Positions 25,920 to 33,868 of a stretch of 64,000 bases of DNA are shown here, piece after piece. The notes beneath the pieces are model-generated. The model was given only the letters and a program-made list of their open reading frames with translations, was not told the origin of the DNA and did not search any database. Position 1 is the stretch's first letter. Every line of letters begins with the position of its first letter. Made by a program: the position numbers and the translations under genes. The DNA comes from Thiomonas sp. X19 (GTDB lineage Bacteria > Pseudomonadota > Gammaproteobacteria > Burkholderiales > Burkholderiaceae_C), in NCBI RefSeq assembly GCF_900089495.1, contig NZ_LT605203.1, forward strand, positions 2,822,064 to 2,886,063. Direction: 5' to 3'.

Positions 25920-26362
25920 ACGGTGACGCCATGAACACCAACACATCCATCACAACGGCCGAAATCGACCGTTGGCGCGCTGGCCTGCTCGATGCCGAGC
26001 AGTCGCGTGTCGTGCAGGAGGCTTTGCGGTCCAATGAATCGCTGGCTGCCGAGGCCCAGTTCGGTGCGCGGCTGGCGGCCGGGCTTGCACCTTTGCCGCA
26101 GTTGGCGGCACGTCGCACGCAGGCCAAGCAAGCACGGCGCTTGCGCTGGCCGCGGGTGATGGCGGCGGGTTTCGTCACCGCGTCTCTGGCGATCTTCACG
26201 CTGGCTGCGCTGCCGCTGCTGTCCAGCCATACGCAAACGCCCTTGCAGCCCATCATGCTCAACGCGCAAACCGCCGACGCCGTGCAGCACATGGACTTCT
26301 ATGAATGGCTGGCCACCCATCCCCAGGCCATGCAGGACGCACGCCATGCCAACCCCGCCTGA
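25916..26362 (+). CDS. Small membrane protein (DUF3619-like), probable anti-sigma factor
   Basis: 148 residues from a GTG at 25916, supported by a ribosome site GGGGGA eight bases upstream and by GTGA overlap with the sigma gene stop; an ATG at 25931 is the alternative. One membrane span lies at about 80-100 (VMAAGFVTASLAIFTLAALP). The N-terminal, cytoplasmic part is Glu/Arg/Ala-rich (RWRAGLLDAEQSRVVQEAL) and the C-terminal part short and periplasmic (DFYEWLATHPQA). No zinc-binding HxxxCxxC is seen. The anti-sigma role is inferred from coupling and topology. Confidence 0.6.
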   Translation: MNGDAMNTNTSITTAEIDRWRAGLLDAEQSRVVQEALRSNESLAAEAQFGARLAAGLAPLPQLAARRTQAKQARRLRWPRVMAAGFVTASLAIFTLAALPLLSSHTQTPLQPIMLNAQTADAVQHMDFYEWLATHPQAMQDARHANPA

Positions 26363-26633
26363 TTCGGGCCGCACCATGCAAGGTCGATTCCCACGTCGCG
26401 TCCTCTGGCTCGCCCTGGCACTGATCGGCCTGACCGCCGCTACGCCTGCCATGGCGAACCGGGAACGTCAGGGCGAGGAACGCGGACCGCAATGGAACCA
26501 GCGCATGCAGCAATGGGAGCGCCTGCCACCCGAGCGCCGCCAGCGCATCCTGCAGGAGCAGCAGCGCTACCAGAGACTGCCGCCCGAGGAACAACAACGG
26601 CTGCGGCAGCAGTACCAGCAGCAACAGCGCTGA
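26346..26633 (+). CDS. DUF3106 family exported protein
   Basis: About 95 residues. A signal peptide (FPRRVLWLALALIGLTAATPAMA) is followed by an Arg/Gln/Glu-rich helical stretch with the repeated DUF3106 pattern WERLPPERRQRIL and YQRLPPEEQQRL. DUF3106 proteins are periplasmic and often encoded beside an ECF sigma factor and a DUF3619 protein in betaproteobacteria, as here. Some resemblance to Spy/CpxP-type sensors is suggestive only. The ATG at 26346 overlaps the preceding stop by 17 bases; an ATG at 26376 is the alternative and would put the signal peptide right at the start. Confidence 0.7.
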   Translation: MPTPPDSGRTMQGRFPRRVLWLALALIGLTAATPAMANRERQGEERGPQWNQRMQQWERLPPERRQRILQEQQRYQRLPPEEQQRLRQQYQQQQR

Positions 26634-26674
26634 GCGCGCTCACGTTCTCACAGCGCGTACCGGTAGGTACGCGC

Positions 26675-28936
26675 TTACGCGGTTCCCCGCACGCAGTCGA
26701 TGCAGTAGCGCTTGCCGTTGGGCCCGTCTTCCTCCACCAGGCCGTGGATGTCGGTGGCGAAACCCGGGAACTGGCGGTTGAAGTCGCGCGCGAATTGCAG
26801 GTATTGCACGATCTTGCGGTTGAAGCGCTCGCCCGGAATCAGCAGCGGAATGCCCGGTGGGTAGGGTGTGAGCAGCGCGGTGGTGATACGCCCTTCCAAC
26901 TCGTCGATGTCCACGCGCTCGATGTCGCGGTGCGCCATCTTGGCATAGGCCTCGGTGGGCGTCATGGCAGGCTGCAGGTCCGACAGATACATCTCGGTGG
27001 TCAGCCGGGCCACGTCGCTGGCCTGGTAGGCGGTGTGGATGCGCTGGCACAGTTCCCGCAGGCCGACGCGCTCGTACACCGGATACTTGGCGACGAATTC
27101 CGGCAGGATGCGCCATAGCGGCTGGTTGCGGTCGTAGTCGTCCTTGAACTGCTGCAGCGCCGTCACCAGGGTGTTCCAGCGGCCTTTGGTGATGCCGATG
27201 GTGAACATGATGAAAAAGCTGTAGAGTCCGGTTTTTTCCACGATGACGCCGTGCTCGGCGAGGAATTTGGTGACGATGGCCGCCGGGATGCCGGTTTCGC
27301 TGAAGCTGCCGTGCAGGTCGAGGCCAGGGGTGATGACCGTCGCCTTGATCGGGTCGAGCATATTGAAGCCCGGCGCCAGTTCGCCAAAGCCATGCCACTG
27401 CGCCTGCGGCCCGAGCAGCCAGTCTTCGCGCGCGCCGATGTCTTCCGGCGCCAATTCGTCCGGTCCCCAGACCTTGAACCACCAGTCGTGGCCGAACTCC
27501 TCGTCCACCTTGCGCATGGCGCGGCGGAAGTTCAGCGCCTCCAGAATGCTCTCCTCCACCAGCGCGGTGCCGCCGGGCGGCTCCATCATCGCCGCGGCCA
27601 CGTCGCACGAGGCGATGATGGCGTATTGCGGCGAGGTCGAGCTGTGCATCAGATAGGCCTCGTTGAAACGCGGCCGGTCGAGGCTGCGGGTCTCGGAATC
27701 TTGCACCAGGATTTGCGAAGCCTGGCTCAGCCCCGCCAGCAGTTTGTGGGTGGACTGGGTGGAAAACACCATCGCCTCTTTGGTGCGCGGCCGCCCCTGG
27801 CCAATGGCGTGCATGCCGGTGTAGAACGGGTGGAAGGTGGCGTGCGGCAGCCAGGCTTCGTCGAAATGCAGGGTGTCGATATAGCCGTCGAGCATCTGCT
27901 TGATGGTGTCGACGTTGTAGACCACGCCGTCATAGGTGGACTGGGTGATGGTCAACACCCGCGGCTTGACCTTGCCCGCCAGATGCGCGGTCAGCGGGTT
28001 GGCGGCAATCTTGCGCTCGATGTTCTCGGGCTTGAATTCATCGCGCGGAATCGGGCCGATGATGCCGTAGTGGTTGCGCGTGGGCGTGAGGAACACCGGC
28101 AGCGCGCCGGTCATGATGATGGCGTGCAGCACGCTCTTGTGGCAGTTGCGGTCCACCACCACCACGTCGCCCGGCGCCACGGTGGAATGCCACACCATCT
28201 TGTTCGAGGTCGAGGTGCCGTTGGTGACGAAGAACAGATGGTCGGCATGGAAGATGCGCGCCGCATTGCGCTCGGACGCCGCCACCGGACCGGTGTGGTC
28301 GAGCAGTTGCCCGAGTTCGTCCACCGAGTTGCAGACATCGGCGCGCAGCAGGTTTTCGCCGAAGAACTGATGGAACATCTGCCCCACCGGACTTTTCAGG
28401 AAAGCCACGCCGCCGGAATGGCCGGGGCAATGCCAGGAGTAGGAACCGTCGGCCGCGTAGCCGACCAGGGCACGAAAAAACGGCGGCGCCAGCGAATCCA
28501 GATAAGCCTTGGATTCGCGGATGATGTGGCGCGCGACGAACTCCGGCGTGTCCTCGAACATGTGGATGAAGCCATGCAGTTCGCGCAGGATGTCGTTCGG
28601 AATATGGCGCGAGGTGCGGGTTTCGCCGTAGAGGTAGATGGGAATTTCGGCGTTGCGAAAACGAATTTCCTCGATGAACTTGCGCAGGGTCTGCAGCACC
28701 GGAGCTTCGGCATTCACCTCGGCGGAGGCGAATTCCTCGTCGTCGATGGACAGGATGAAGGCGCTGGCGCGCGACTGCTGCTGGGCGAAGCTGGAGAGAT
28801 CGCCAAAGCTGGTCACGCCCAGCACTTCGACGCCCTCGGCCTCGATGGCCTGCGCCAGCGCGCGGATGCCCAGGCCCGAGTTGTTTTCGGAGCGGAAGTC
28901 CTCGTCGATGATGACGATGGGAAAACGAAAGCGCAT
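26675..28936 (-). CDS. Basic amino acid (Arg/Lys/Orn) decarboxylase
   Basis: 753-residue inducible-type decarboxylase. An N-terminal receiver-like wing domain (about 1-130, MRFRFPIVIIDEDFRSENN) is followed by the PLP fold-type I core: SWHCPGHSGGVAF, DHLFFVTNGTSTSNKMVW, DTLHFDEAWLPHATFHPFY and the PLP Lys398 in STHKLLAG. The C-terminal domain contains PPGIPLLIPGERF. Such enzymes consume a proton by decarboxylating arginine, lysine or ornithine, giving acid resistance or polyamines. Which substrate is used cannot be told by eye. No antiporter gene is adjacent. A CGGAG ribosome site precedes the ATG. Confidence 0.9.
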   Translation of the reverse strand: MRFRFPIVIIDEDFRSENNSGLGIRALAQAIEAEGVEVLGVTSFGDLSSFAQQQSRASAFILSIDDEEFASAEVNAEAPVLQTLRKFIEEIRFRNAEIPIYLYGETRTSRHIPNDILRELHGFIHMFEDTPEFVARHIIRESKAYLDSLAPPFFRALVGYAADGSYSWHCPGHSGGVAFLKSPVGQMFHQFFGENLLRADVCNSVDELGQLLDHTGPVAASERNAARIFHADHLFFVTNGTSTSNKMVWHSTVAPGDVVVVDRNCHKSVLHAIIMTGALPVFLTPTRNHYGIIGPIPRDEFKPENIERKIAANPLTAHLAGKVKPRVLTITQSTYDGVVYNVDTIKQMLDGYIDTLHFDEAWLPHATFHPFYTGMHAIGQGRPRTKEAMVFSTQSTHKLLAGLSQASQILVQDSETRSLDRPRFNEAYLMHSSTSPQYAIIASCDVAAAMMEPPGGTALVEESILEALNFRRAMRKVDEEFGHDWWFKVWGPDELAPEDIGAREDWLLGPQAQWHGFGELAPGFNMLDPIKATVITPGLDLHGSFSETGIPAAIVTKFLAEHGVIVEKTGLYSFFIMFTIGITKGRWNTLVTALQQFKDDYDRNQPLWRILPEFVAKYPVYERVGLRELCQRIHTAYQASDVARLTTEMYLSDLQPAMTPTEAYAKMAHRDIERVDIDELEGRITTALLTPYPPGIPLLIPGERFNRKIVQYLQFARDFNRQFPGFATDIHGLVEEDGPNGKRYCIDCVRGTA

Positions 28937-29030
28937 GATGGACTCCGGTGAAAGATAGGCTTACGCCCCAAGTGAAGCGCGAAGTGTAGAAAAATCCCAT
29001 GAACACAAGTCAAAACCTCGGGAGGCCATC

Positions 29031-29507
29031 ATGATGAGTACCCCCGTTCAATGGTGGATCATCGCCGCCGTGCTGGTGGCGCTGGAACTCGCCAGCGGCA
29101 GTTTCTACCTGCTGATGCTGGCCGTTGGCGCCGCAGCCGGCGCGCTGGCGGCGCATCTGGGCCTGGGCGCCACCTGGCAATGGGTGGCCGCCGCAGCGGT
29201 CGGCGCCGGCTTGATCGCCGTGCTCTACACCATGCGCAACAAGCGCGTCAAGACGGCGCCGCAGGCCAACCGCGACATCAACCTCGACATCGGCTCCGTC
29301 GTGCAGGTCAGCGCCTGGGACGCCAACGGCGAGTCCCGCGTGCGCTACCGTGGCAGCGACTGGACCGCCCGCTTTGGCGGCCGGGGCGAGCCACAGCCGG
29401 GGCAATACCGCATTCATGCGATGGACGGTAACACCCTGGTTCTGGAGCCGCTGGCGACGGGCCATGCCGCCGCGGCGCAGGCACAATCCGGCACACATCC
29501 GGGCTGA
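29031..29507 (+). CDS. NfeD family membrane protein
   Basis: 158 residues. Two or three N-terminal membrane spans (WWIIAAVLVALELASGSFYLL; GLIAVLY) are followed by an OB-fold C-terminal domain (about 85-150) with GSVVQVSAW, VRYRGSDWTARF and PGQYRIHAMDGNTLVL, the NfeD pattern. NfeD proteins pair with SPFH proteins in membrane microdomains, and the next gene is one. A GGGAGG ribosome site lies five bases before the ATG at 29031. Confidence 0.9.
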   Translation: MMSTPVQWWIIAAVLVALELASGSFYLLMLAVGAAAGALAAHLGLGATWQWVAAAAVGAGLIAVLYTMRNKRVKTAPQANRDINLDIGSVVQVSAWDANGESRVRYRGSDWTARFGGRGEPQPGQYRIHAMDGNTLVLEPLATGHAAAAQAQSGTHPG

Positions 29508-29585
29508 TCGCCGGACATCGACATTCACCTCCCGCAGCCCGCCAGCAGGCGCGCCGCGCCCCATCCCCCCTACTGGAGAACTGCC

Positions 29586-30491
29586 ATGGAACTGGCCATC
29601 ATCCTGGTCATCATCGCCATCATCATCGTCTCGCGCGGCGTGAAGGTGGTGCCGCAGCAGCATGCCTGGGTGGTGGAACGCCTGGGCAAATACGACCGCA
29701 CCCTGGCGCCAGGCCTGAGCTTCATCGTCCCCTTCATCGACCGCGTCGCCTACAAGCACATGCAGAAAGAAGTTCCGCTGGACATCGCCAGCCAGATCTG
29801 CATCACGCGCGACAACACCCAGCTCACGGTGGACGGCATTCTCTATTTCCAGGTGACCGACCCGATGCGCGCCAGCTACGGCTCGTCCAACTACGTGCTG
29901 GCCATTTCGCAACTGGCGCAGACCACGCTGCGCTCGGTCATCGGCAAACTCGAACTCGACAAGACCTTCGAGGAGCGCGACTTCATCAACCACAGCGTGG
30001 TGTCGGCGCTGGACGACGCGGCCATGAACTGGGGCGTGAAAGTGTTGCGCTATGAAATCAAGGACCTGACGCCGCCCGGCGAAATCCTGCATGCGATGCA
30101 GCGCCAGATCACCGCCGAACGCGAAAAGCGCGCCGTCATCGCCACCTCCGAAGGCGCACGGCAGCAGCAGATCAACCAGGCCGAGGGCGAACGCCAGGCC
30201 TTCATCGAACGCTCCGAAGGCGAACGCCAGGCCGCCATCAACCGCGCCCAGGGCGAAGCCGCGGCCATCGAAGCCGTGGCCAACGCCACCGCGCATGCGC
30301 TGGAAGTGGTGGCCGCCGCCATCGGCAAACCCGGCGGAATCGAAGCCGTGCAACTCAAGGTCGCGCAGCAAGGCCTCGACGCCTACGCCAACGTCGCCAA
30401 GGCCAGCACCACCCTCATCGTGCCCAACGACATGAGTCAGGCAGCGGGGCTCATCGCCTCGGCCATGACGGTGCTGAAGAAAACCCAGTGA
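29586..30491 (+). CDS. SPFH/Band 7 (stomatin-like, QmcA) membrane protein
   Basis: 301 residues. A single N-terminal membrane anchor (ELAIILVIIAIIIVSRG) is followed by the Band 7 domain (VVPQQHAWVVERLGKYDRTL, then FIVPFIDRVAYKH) and a long helical region with repeated EGERQAFIERSEGERQAAI-type units, ending in a hydrophobic oligomerisation tail. This is the paraslipin/QmcA branch that forms large rings and pairs with NfeD. Gene order nfeD-SPFH with a 78-base gap fits. The stop overlaps the next broken frame (GTGA). Confidence 0.92.
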   Translation: MELAIILVIIAIIIVSRGVKVVPQQHAWVVERLGKYDRTLAPGLSFIVPFIDRVAYKHMQKEVPLDIASQICITRDNTQLTVDGILYFQVTDPMRASYGSSNYVLAISQLAQTTLRSVIGKLELDKTFEERDFINHSVVSALDDAAMNWGVKVLRYEIKDLTPPGEILHAMQRQITAEREKRAVIATSEGARQQQINQAEGERQAFIERSEGERQAAINRAQGEAAAIEAVANATAHALEVVAAAIGKPGGIEAVQLKVAQQGLDAYANVAKASTTLIVPNDMSQAAGLIASAMTVLKKTQ

Positions 30492-30817
30492 GCACCACGG
30501 CGACATCCGTGACCGCGGCGCAAAACGGCTCACCGCACGCGCAGGCCTCGCACGCAATCTGCGCCCGCAGGGGTGCGCTTGCCGCGCTGATCGAGCCCGA
30601 CCCGACGCGCCAAATCGCCTTGGCGCTGGCCTTGCGTGAAGCCCTGCAAGCCGGACGCTTGGCGCTTGACCCCGCCGCGGCCTTGCAGCCTCCCCCCGGA
30701 GCTCGACAATTGTGCTCGTCAGTGCTGGATACTGCAGGGGTTAGGTTCGAAACGTGCCCAGACAGAGGAGGCCGCGCTGGGCGTCTGTCGTCGGTTTCTG
30801 GAGCTTGCGTGCCTTGA
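30488..30817 (+). pseudogene. Truncated gene formerly coupled to the SPFH gene
   Basis: An open frame starts at a GTG that overlaps the SPFH stop (GTGA). Its first 70 or so codons have normal local composition and read as a protein (ALIEPDPTRQIALALALREALQAG), but after about 30700 the frame loses coding character and runs into the transposase fossil. I read it as the 5' part of a small gene, once translated with nfeD-SPFH, that was cut by an insertion. No family recognised. Confidence 0.45.
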
Positions 30818-30859
30818 GGAGGGTGTGGCCGGCGCCTCCTCGCTCCGTGACGCCCTCCC

Positions 30860-31080
30860 AGACCCTGCGGGGCAGCGGCCATCCTTCGGCCGTCTGCACC
30901 ACGCCAAGCAGGAACTGGCGGCAGCGCCAGCGTCTGCAGCCAGCGCAGGACGCCGAGCTTGGACGTCGGATCGCACCGTCGGTTGAGTTTCATCGAGGCG
31001 GCGGCGCGTGCGACGGCGCACACGCCTGAACTCGCCGAATCCCCGTTCCTCCCAAAGCTCGGTCAGCGCCCACACACGTC
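30860..31080 (-). pseudogene. Decayed IS1634/IS4-type transposase fragment
   Basis: Pieces of one transposase appear in successive minus-strand frames: WALTELWEERGFGEF (about 31072-31030), then in another frame KLNRRCDPTSKLGVLRWLQT (about 30990-30930), then in a third frame LLGVVQTAEGWPL (about 30912-30870). These recall the N-terminal and early catalytic regions of IS1634-like transposases of the IS4 superfamily (NRLCDPxSKLGVLRWL; GVVQTAEG.P). Frameshifts and a large internal deletion separate the pieces, so no product is possible. Remnant sequence may reach about 31460. No terminal inverted repeats or target duplication could be identified. Confidence 0.55.
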
Positions 31081-31562
31081 GCCGAGGTTGCGGCTGGGCG
31101 CGAACGCGACGTTCTGCAGGGCAGGCCCGGCGGCAGCTTGCGCTTCGTCAACCGGCGTCTGGCCGCGCAGCCGCCGCCGGCCCCGCATCACGCCGTCGAG
31201 TTGCCCGCCAGCCAGCATGGCTCCTGGATCGCTGGCTTCGAGCCGGTAGTCGAGGTGCGGAATGGTTTGCGCGGACCACAACAGTTCCGGCACGCGTACC
31301 ACGTCGCCCAGACGTTTTCCCGGCACGAGCATGTCGACCAGCAAGCCATGAATTCCGGGCAACTTCACCGAAGCGGAAGCCTGGCCGATGGCAGCCCGGG
31401 AACGGCGCTGAACGGTTCGTGCTCGCGGAACAACTGTGAGGTCAGCGCCATGACGACCCAATAAAATTTACTTTTGCTGGGTCATTCTGCGGCTCATGAA
31501 CGTGACCTGCGACTGGCTTGCAGCCGAGGTATTGGCGCTGCGTACAAGCACCTCGTGCTCTC
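31081..31562. other. Non-coding or relic DNA between transposase fragment and LapA-like gene
   Basis: No convincing gene on either strand. Frames are open because the DNA is GC-rich but read as low-complexity Arg/Ala/Pro. The part next to the transposase pieces is probably the rest of the same element. At about 31450-31493 an AT-richer patch holds an imperfect inverted repeat (ATGAC..CCCA and TGGGTCAT). Confidence 0.4.
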
Positions 31563-31565
31563 GCG

Positions 31566-31596
31566 GCCGCGGCCGCGGCCGCAACCGCAACCGCCA
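31566..31596. repeat. Short hexanucleotide tandem repeat
   Basis: Three copies of GCGGCC followed by two of GCAACC and a degenerate copy, ending at the stop codon of the LapA-like gene. It contains overlapping NotI-type sites. Copy number is low; possible slippage site just outside the coding end. Confidence 0.6.
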
Positions 31597-32070
31597 TCAA
31601 CCCTTGCGCGCGATGCGGTCATCCAGCTCCGCCAGTGCCGCCGAAAGGCCGTTGCTGGTCTCGGTGAGGTGCTGTGCGTGGGTTTGTTCCAGGCGGTCGA
31701 TGCGGGCGGTGAGTTCGGCCTTGTGGGCCTCGAGTTGCGCGGCCTGGCGGTTGAAGCTGGCTTCCAGGCTTTGCTGCAGCTGGGTGATGCGCGAGCTTTC
31801 GGCCTTGTCGGCCAGTTCGCGCTGGGCTTGCAGGGTTTTCATCTGCTTGCGGCTCTCGATCAGGGACGTGGTTTGCACGTAGAGCGCGAAGCCGAGGAAC
31901 ACCAGCGCGAGCACGGCGCTGAGGGCCAGCATCACCAGCCCGAGTGGGGCCTGCACCGAAGTGAAGCCGAGTGACAACGTGGTGCTGGCGGTGAAGGCCG
32001 CCCAGTTGAGCGCGGCGAAGCCGGCGACCAGGACGAACAGCACGACGAGCAGGATGGAGCGGAAACCCAT
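31597..32070 (-). CDS. LapA-like membrane protein with coiled-coil tail
   Basis: 157 residues. Two N-terminal membrane spans (SILLVVLFVLVAGFAALNW; LGLVMLALSAVLALVFLG) resemble the lipopolysaccharide assembly protein A (DUF1049) domain; they are followed by a long cytoplasmic coiled coil (about 75-150; SLIESRKQMKTLQAQREL, QLEAHKAELTARIDRL). LapA-type proteins are linked to LPS transport control in E. coli, but without LapB nearby that role is only a guess. It follows the lyase-like gene on the same strand by 81 bases. Confidence 0.6.
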   Translation of the reverse strand: MGFRSILLVVLFVLVAGFAALNWAAFTASTTLSLGFTSVQAPLGLVMLALSAVLALVFLGFALYVQTTSLIESRKQMKTLQAQRELADKAESSRITQLQQSLEASFNRQAAQLEAHKAELTARIDRLEQTHAQHLTETSNGLSAALAELDDRIARKG

Positions 32071-32151
32071 GATGTTCTCCCTTGTGGGTGATTCGTGACG
32101 AAGGTGGGTTGAAGGTGGGTGGCTGCGGTGCGCCGGTACGGCCCTTGCGGC

Positions 32152-33429
32152 TCAGCCTAACGTCACACGCAAGGCCTGGTCGAGATCGGCGATGAGATCG
32201 TCCGGGTCTTCCAGGCCGATGCTCAGACGCACCAGCGGGCTGGCGTAAGGCCAGGATGCGCCGCGCATGGCGGCCACGTCGTAGGGTACGACAAGACTCA
32301 CCGGCCCGCCCCAGGAATAGCCGATCTTGAACAGGCGCAGGGCGTCGACGAAGGTGTCCACCTTGGCTGCGGTGATCTGCGGCTGGAAGGTGAAGCTGAA
32401 CAGCCCGGCGGCGGCGCTGCAGTCGCGCACCCAATGGGCGTGGCCGGGGCTGCCGGGAAAAGCGGGGTGCAGCAGGGTCTGCACTTCGGGCCGGCGCTGC
32501 AGCCAGGTGGCCACGCGGCGCGCGGCCTGGTCGTGCGCGTGGTAGCGCAGATGCAGGCTGTGCAGGCCGCGCAGCACCAGGGAGGCGTCGTCGCCGCCCA
32601 CGCCCAGGCCCAGGCGCATATGGGCGTCGAGCAGTTTGTCTTGCAAGGCTTCGTCGCGCGTCAGCACCGCGCCCATGAGCACGTCGGCTCCGCCGGACTG
32701 GTATTTGGTCAGCGCCTGCATGGAGATGTCGATGCCGAGCGCAAAGGGCTTGAGCGCCAGCCCCGCGCTCCAGGTGTTGTCGATGGCGGTGACGAGCCCA
32801 TGCTGCCGCGCCAGGGCGACGAGTCCGCGCAGATCGGGCATTTCCATGGTGACGGAACCCGGCGCCTCCAGCCACAGCAGCTTGGTTTGCGGCGTGATGG
32901 CCGCTTGGGTGGCGGCAAGGTCCATGGGGCTGTAGACCTGCAGCGCGATGCCCCAGCCGGACAGCAGCGTTTGCGCCATGTCGCGGCTGGGGTTGTAGAC
33001 GTTGGCGGGCAGCATGACGGCGTCGCCCTGTTGCAGCAAGGCGAGGTTGACCAGTGCGATGGCCGAGAGCCCCGATGGACACAGCAGGCCATGCACCGCA
33101 CCCTCGATTTCGGCCAGACGCGCCTCCAGCATGAAGGTGGTGGGCGTGCCGTGCAGGCCGTAGGTGTAGCCGGTCTTGTGGCGCCAGTCGCGGGCGCGCA
33201 TGGCGGCCACGTTGGCGAACAGTACGGTGGAGGCGCGGTGCGTGGCCGGCTGCACGGCGCTGAAGCCAGCCGGGGCCTGGTAGGGCGAGTGTTGCAGCAG
33301 CGTGGCGGGCCGCGGTGCAGGTTCTGCCGCGCCCGGTTCAGCCCCCACCGCGGCGTGTTCCGCTGCTTGCATTTCACGATTTGTTGCAAGGTTCTGGTCT
33401 AATTGACCGCCATGTTCTTCACTGGACAT
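32152..33429 (-). CDS. metC: Cystathionine beta-lyase-like PLP enzyme
   Basis: 425 residues of the Cys/Met metabolism PLP family. The PLP Lys is Lys242 in LTKYQSGGADVLMG, with the cofactor-stacking and phosphate region CPSGLSAIALVN, AIDNTWSAGLALKPF and the C-terminal LVRLSIGLEDPDDLI. The sequence around the Lys (TKYQSGG) and YSWGGPVSL are typical of the proteobacterial MetC group, which cleaves cystathionine to homocysteine. A 50-residue N-terminal extension of low complexity precedes the conserved part; AGGAG lies 11 bases before the ATG at 33429, and an inner ATG at 33372 is an alternative start. Confidence 0.85.
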   Translation of the reverse strand: MSSEEHGGQLDQNLATNREMQAAEHAAVGAEPGAAEPAPRPATLLQHSPYQAPAGFSAVQPATHRASTVLFANVAAMRARDWRHKTGYTYGLHGTPTTFMLEARLAEIEGAVHGLLCPSGLSAIALVNLALLQQGDAVMLPANVYNPSRDMAQTLLSGWGIALQVYSPMDLAATQAAITPQTKLLWLEAPGSVTMEMPDLRGLVALARQHGLVTAIDNTWSAGLALKPFALGIDISMQALTKYQSGGADVLMGAVLTRDEALQDKLLDAHMRLGLGVGGDDASLVLRGLHSLHLRYHAHDQAARRVATWLQRRPEVQTLLHPAFPGSPGHAHWVRDCSAAAGLFSFTFQPQITAAKVDTFVDALRLFKIGYSWGGPVSLVVPYDVAAMRGASWPYASPLVRLSIGLEDPDDLIADLDQALRVTLG

Positions 33430-33868
33430 GAGTCAAGGTTCTCCTGATGGGTTGCTACGGGCTCGCTCGGGCCCGGGTTTTGCTTTCAAGCATAGCCAGT
33501 TCAAGAACCGCACAGACTCTGCCCACCGCATTGGACCCTTCGCCTGAACCTTCGCCCTACTTGCTTCCTGCCCCCGCGGCAGAAGCCCCCGGCGGCGTGA
33601 CCACCTCGCCCCTCTCCCTGGTGGGCTTGCAGCACAGCCGCAGTCCCATCTGCAGCCGCATCCGCAGATGCACGCGCGGCCAAAGCGCACGCGGCCAAAC
33701 GCGTTGCCGCGCCCGCCAAAGCGGGCGCCTGCTGACTGTCCGCGTAGGCTATCCCGCGTCGGCTATTGTCCTCTCCCGAGTTTCCCTTGGACGCTGCCTG
33801 CTGCGTCTGCCACCCGAGGCGGCATGTCAGCTTCGGGACGGCCCCGTGTTTGACTGACGAGCCTGACC
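33430..33868. other. Divergent intergenic region, no gene supported
   Basis: 439 bases between the metC-like gene and the CorC-type gene. Open frames read as Arg/Ala/Pro/Ser low complexity and none has a ribosome site or family match. It must hold both promoters. A short hairpin (CGGGC..GCCCG followed by TTTT) lies at about 33466-33481 on the plus strand. No riboswitch fold (SAM or SAH type) could be matched. Confidence 0.5.

Noticed and set aside
31063..31464. Independent genes on either strand in the relic region
   Set aside because: Frames are compositionally biased, lack ribosome sites and adjoin recognisable transposase debris.
33430..33500. SAM or SAH riboswitch before the metC-like gene
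   Set aside because: Only a short GC hairpin is visible; conserved riboswitch core bases could not be matched.
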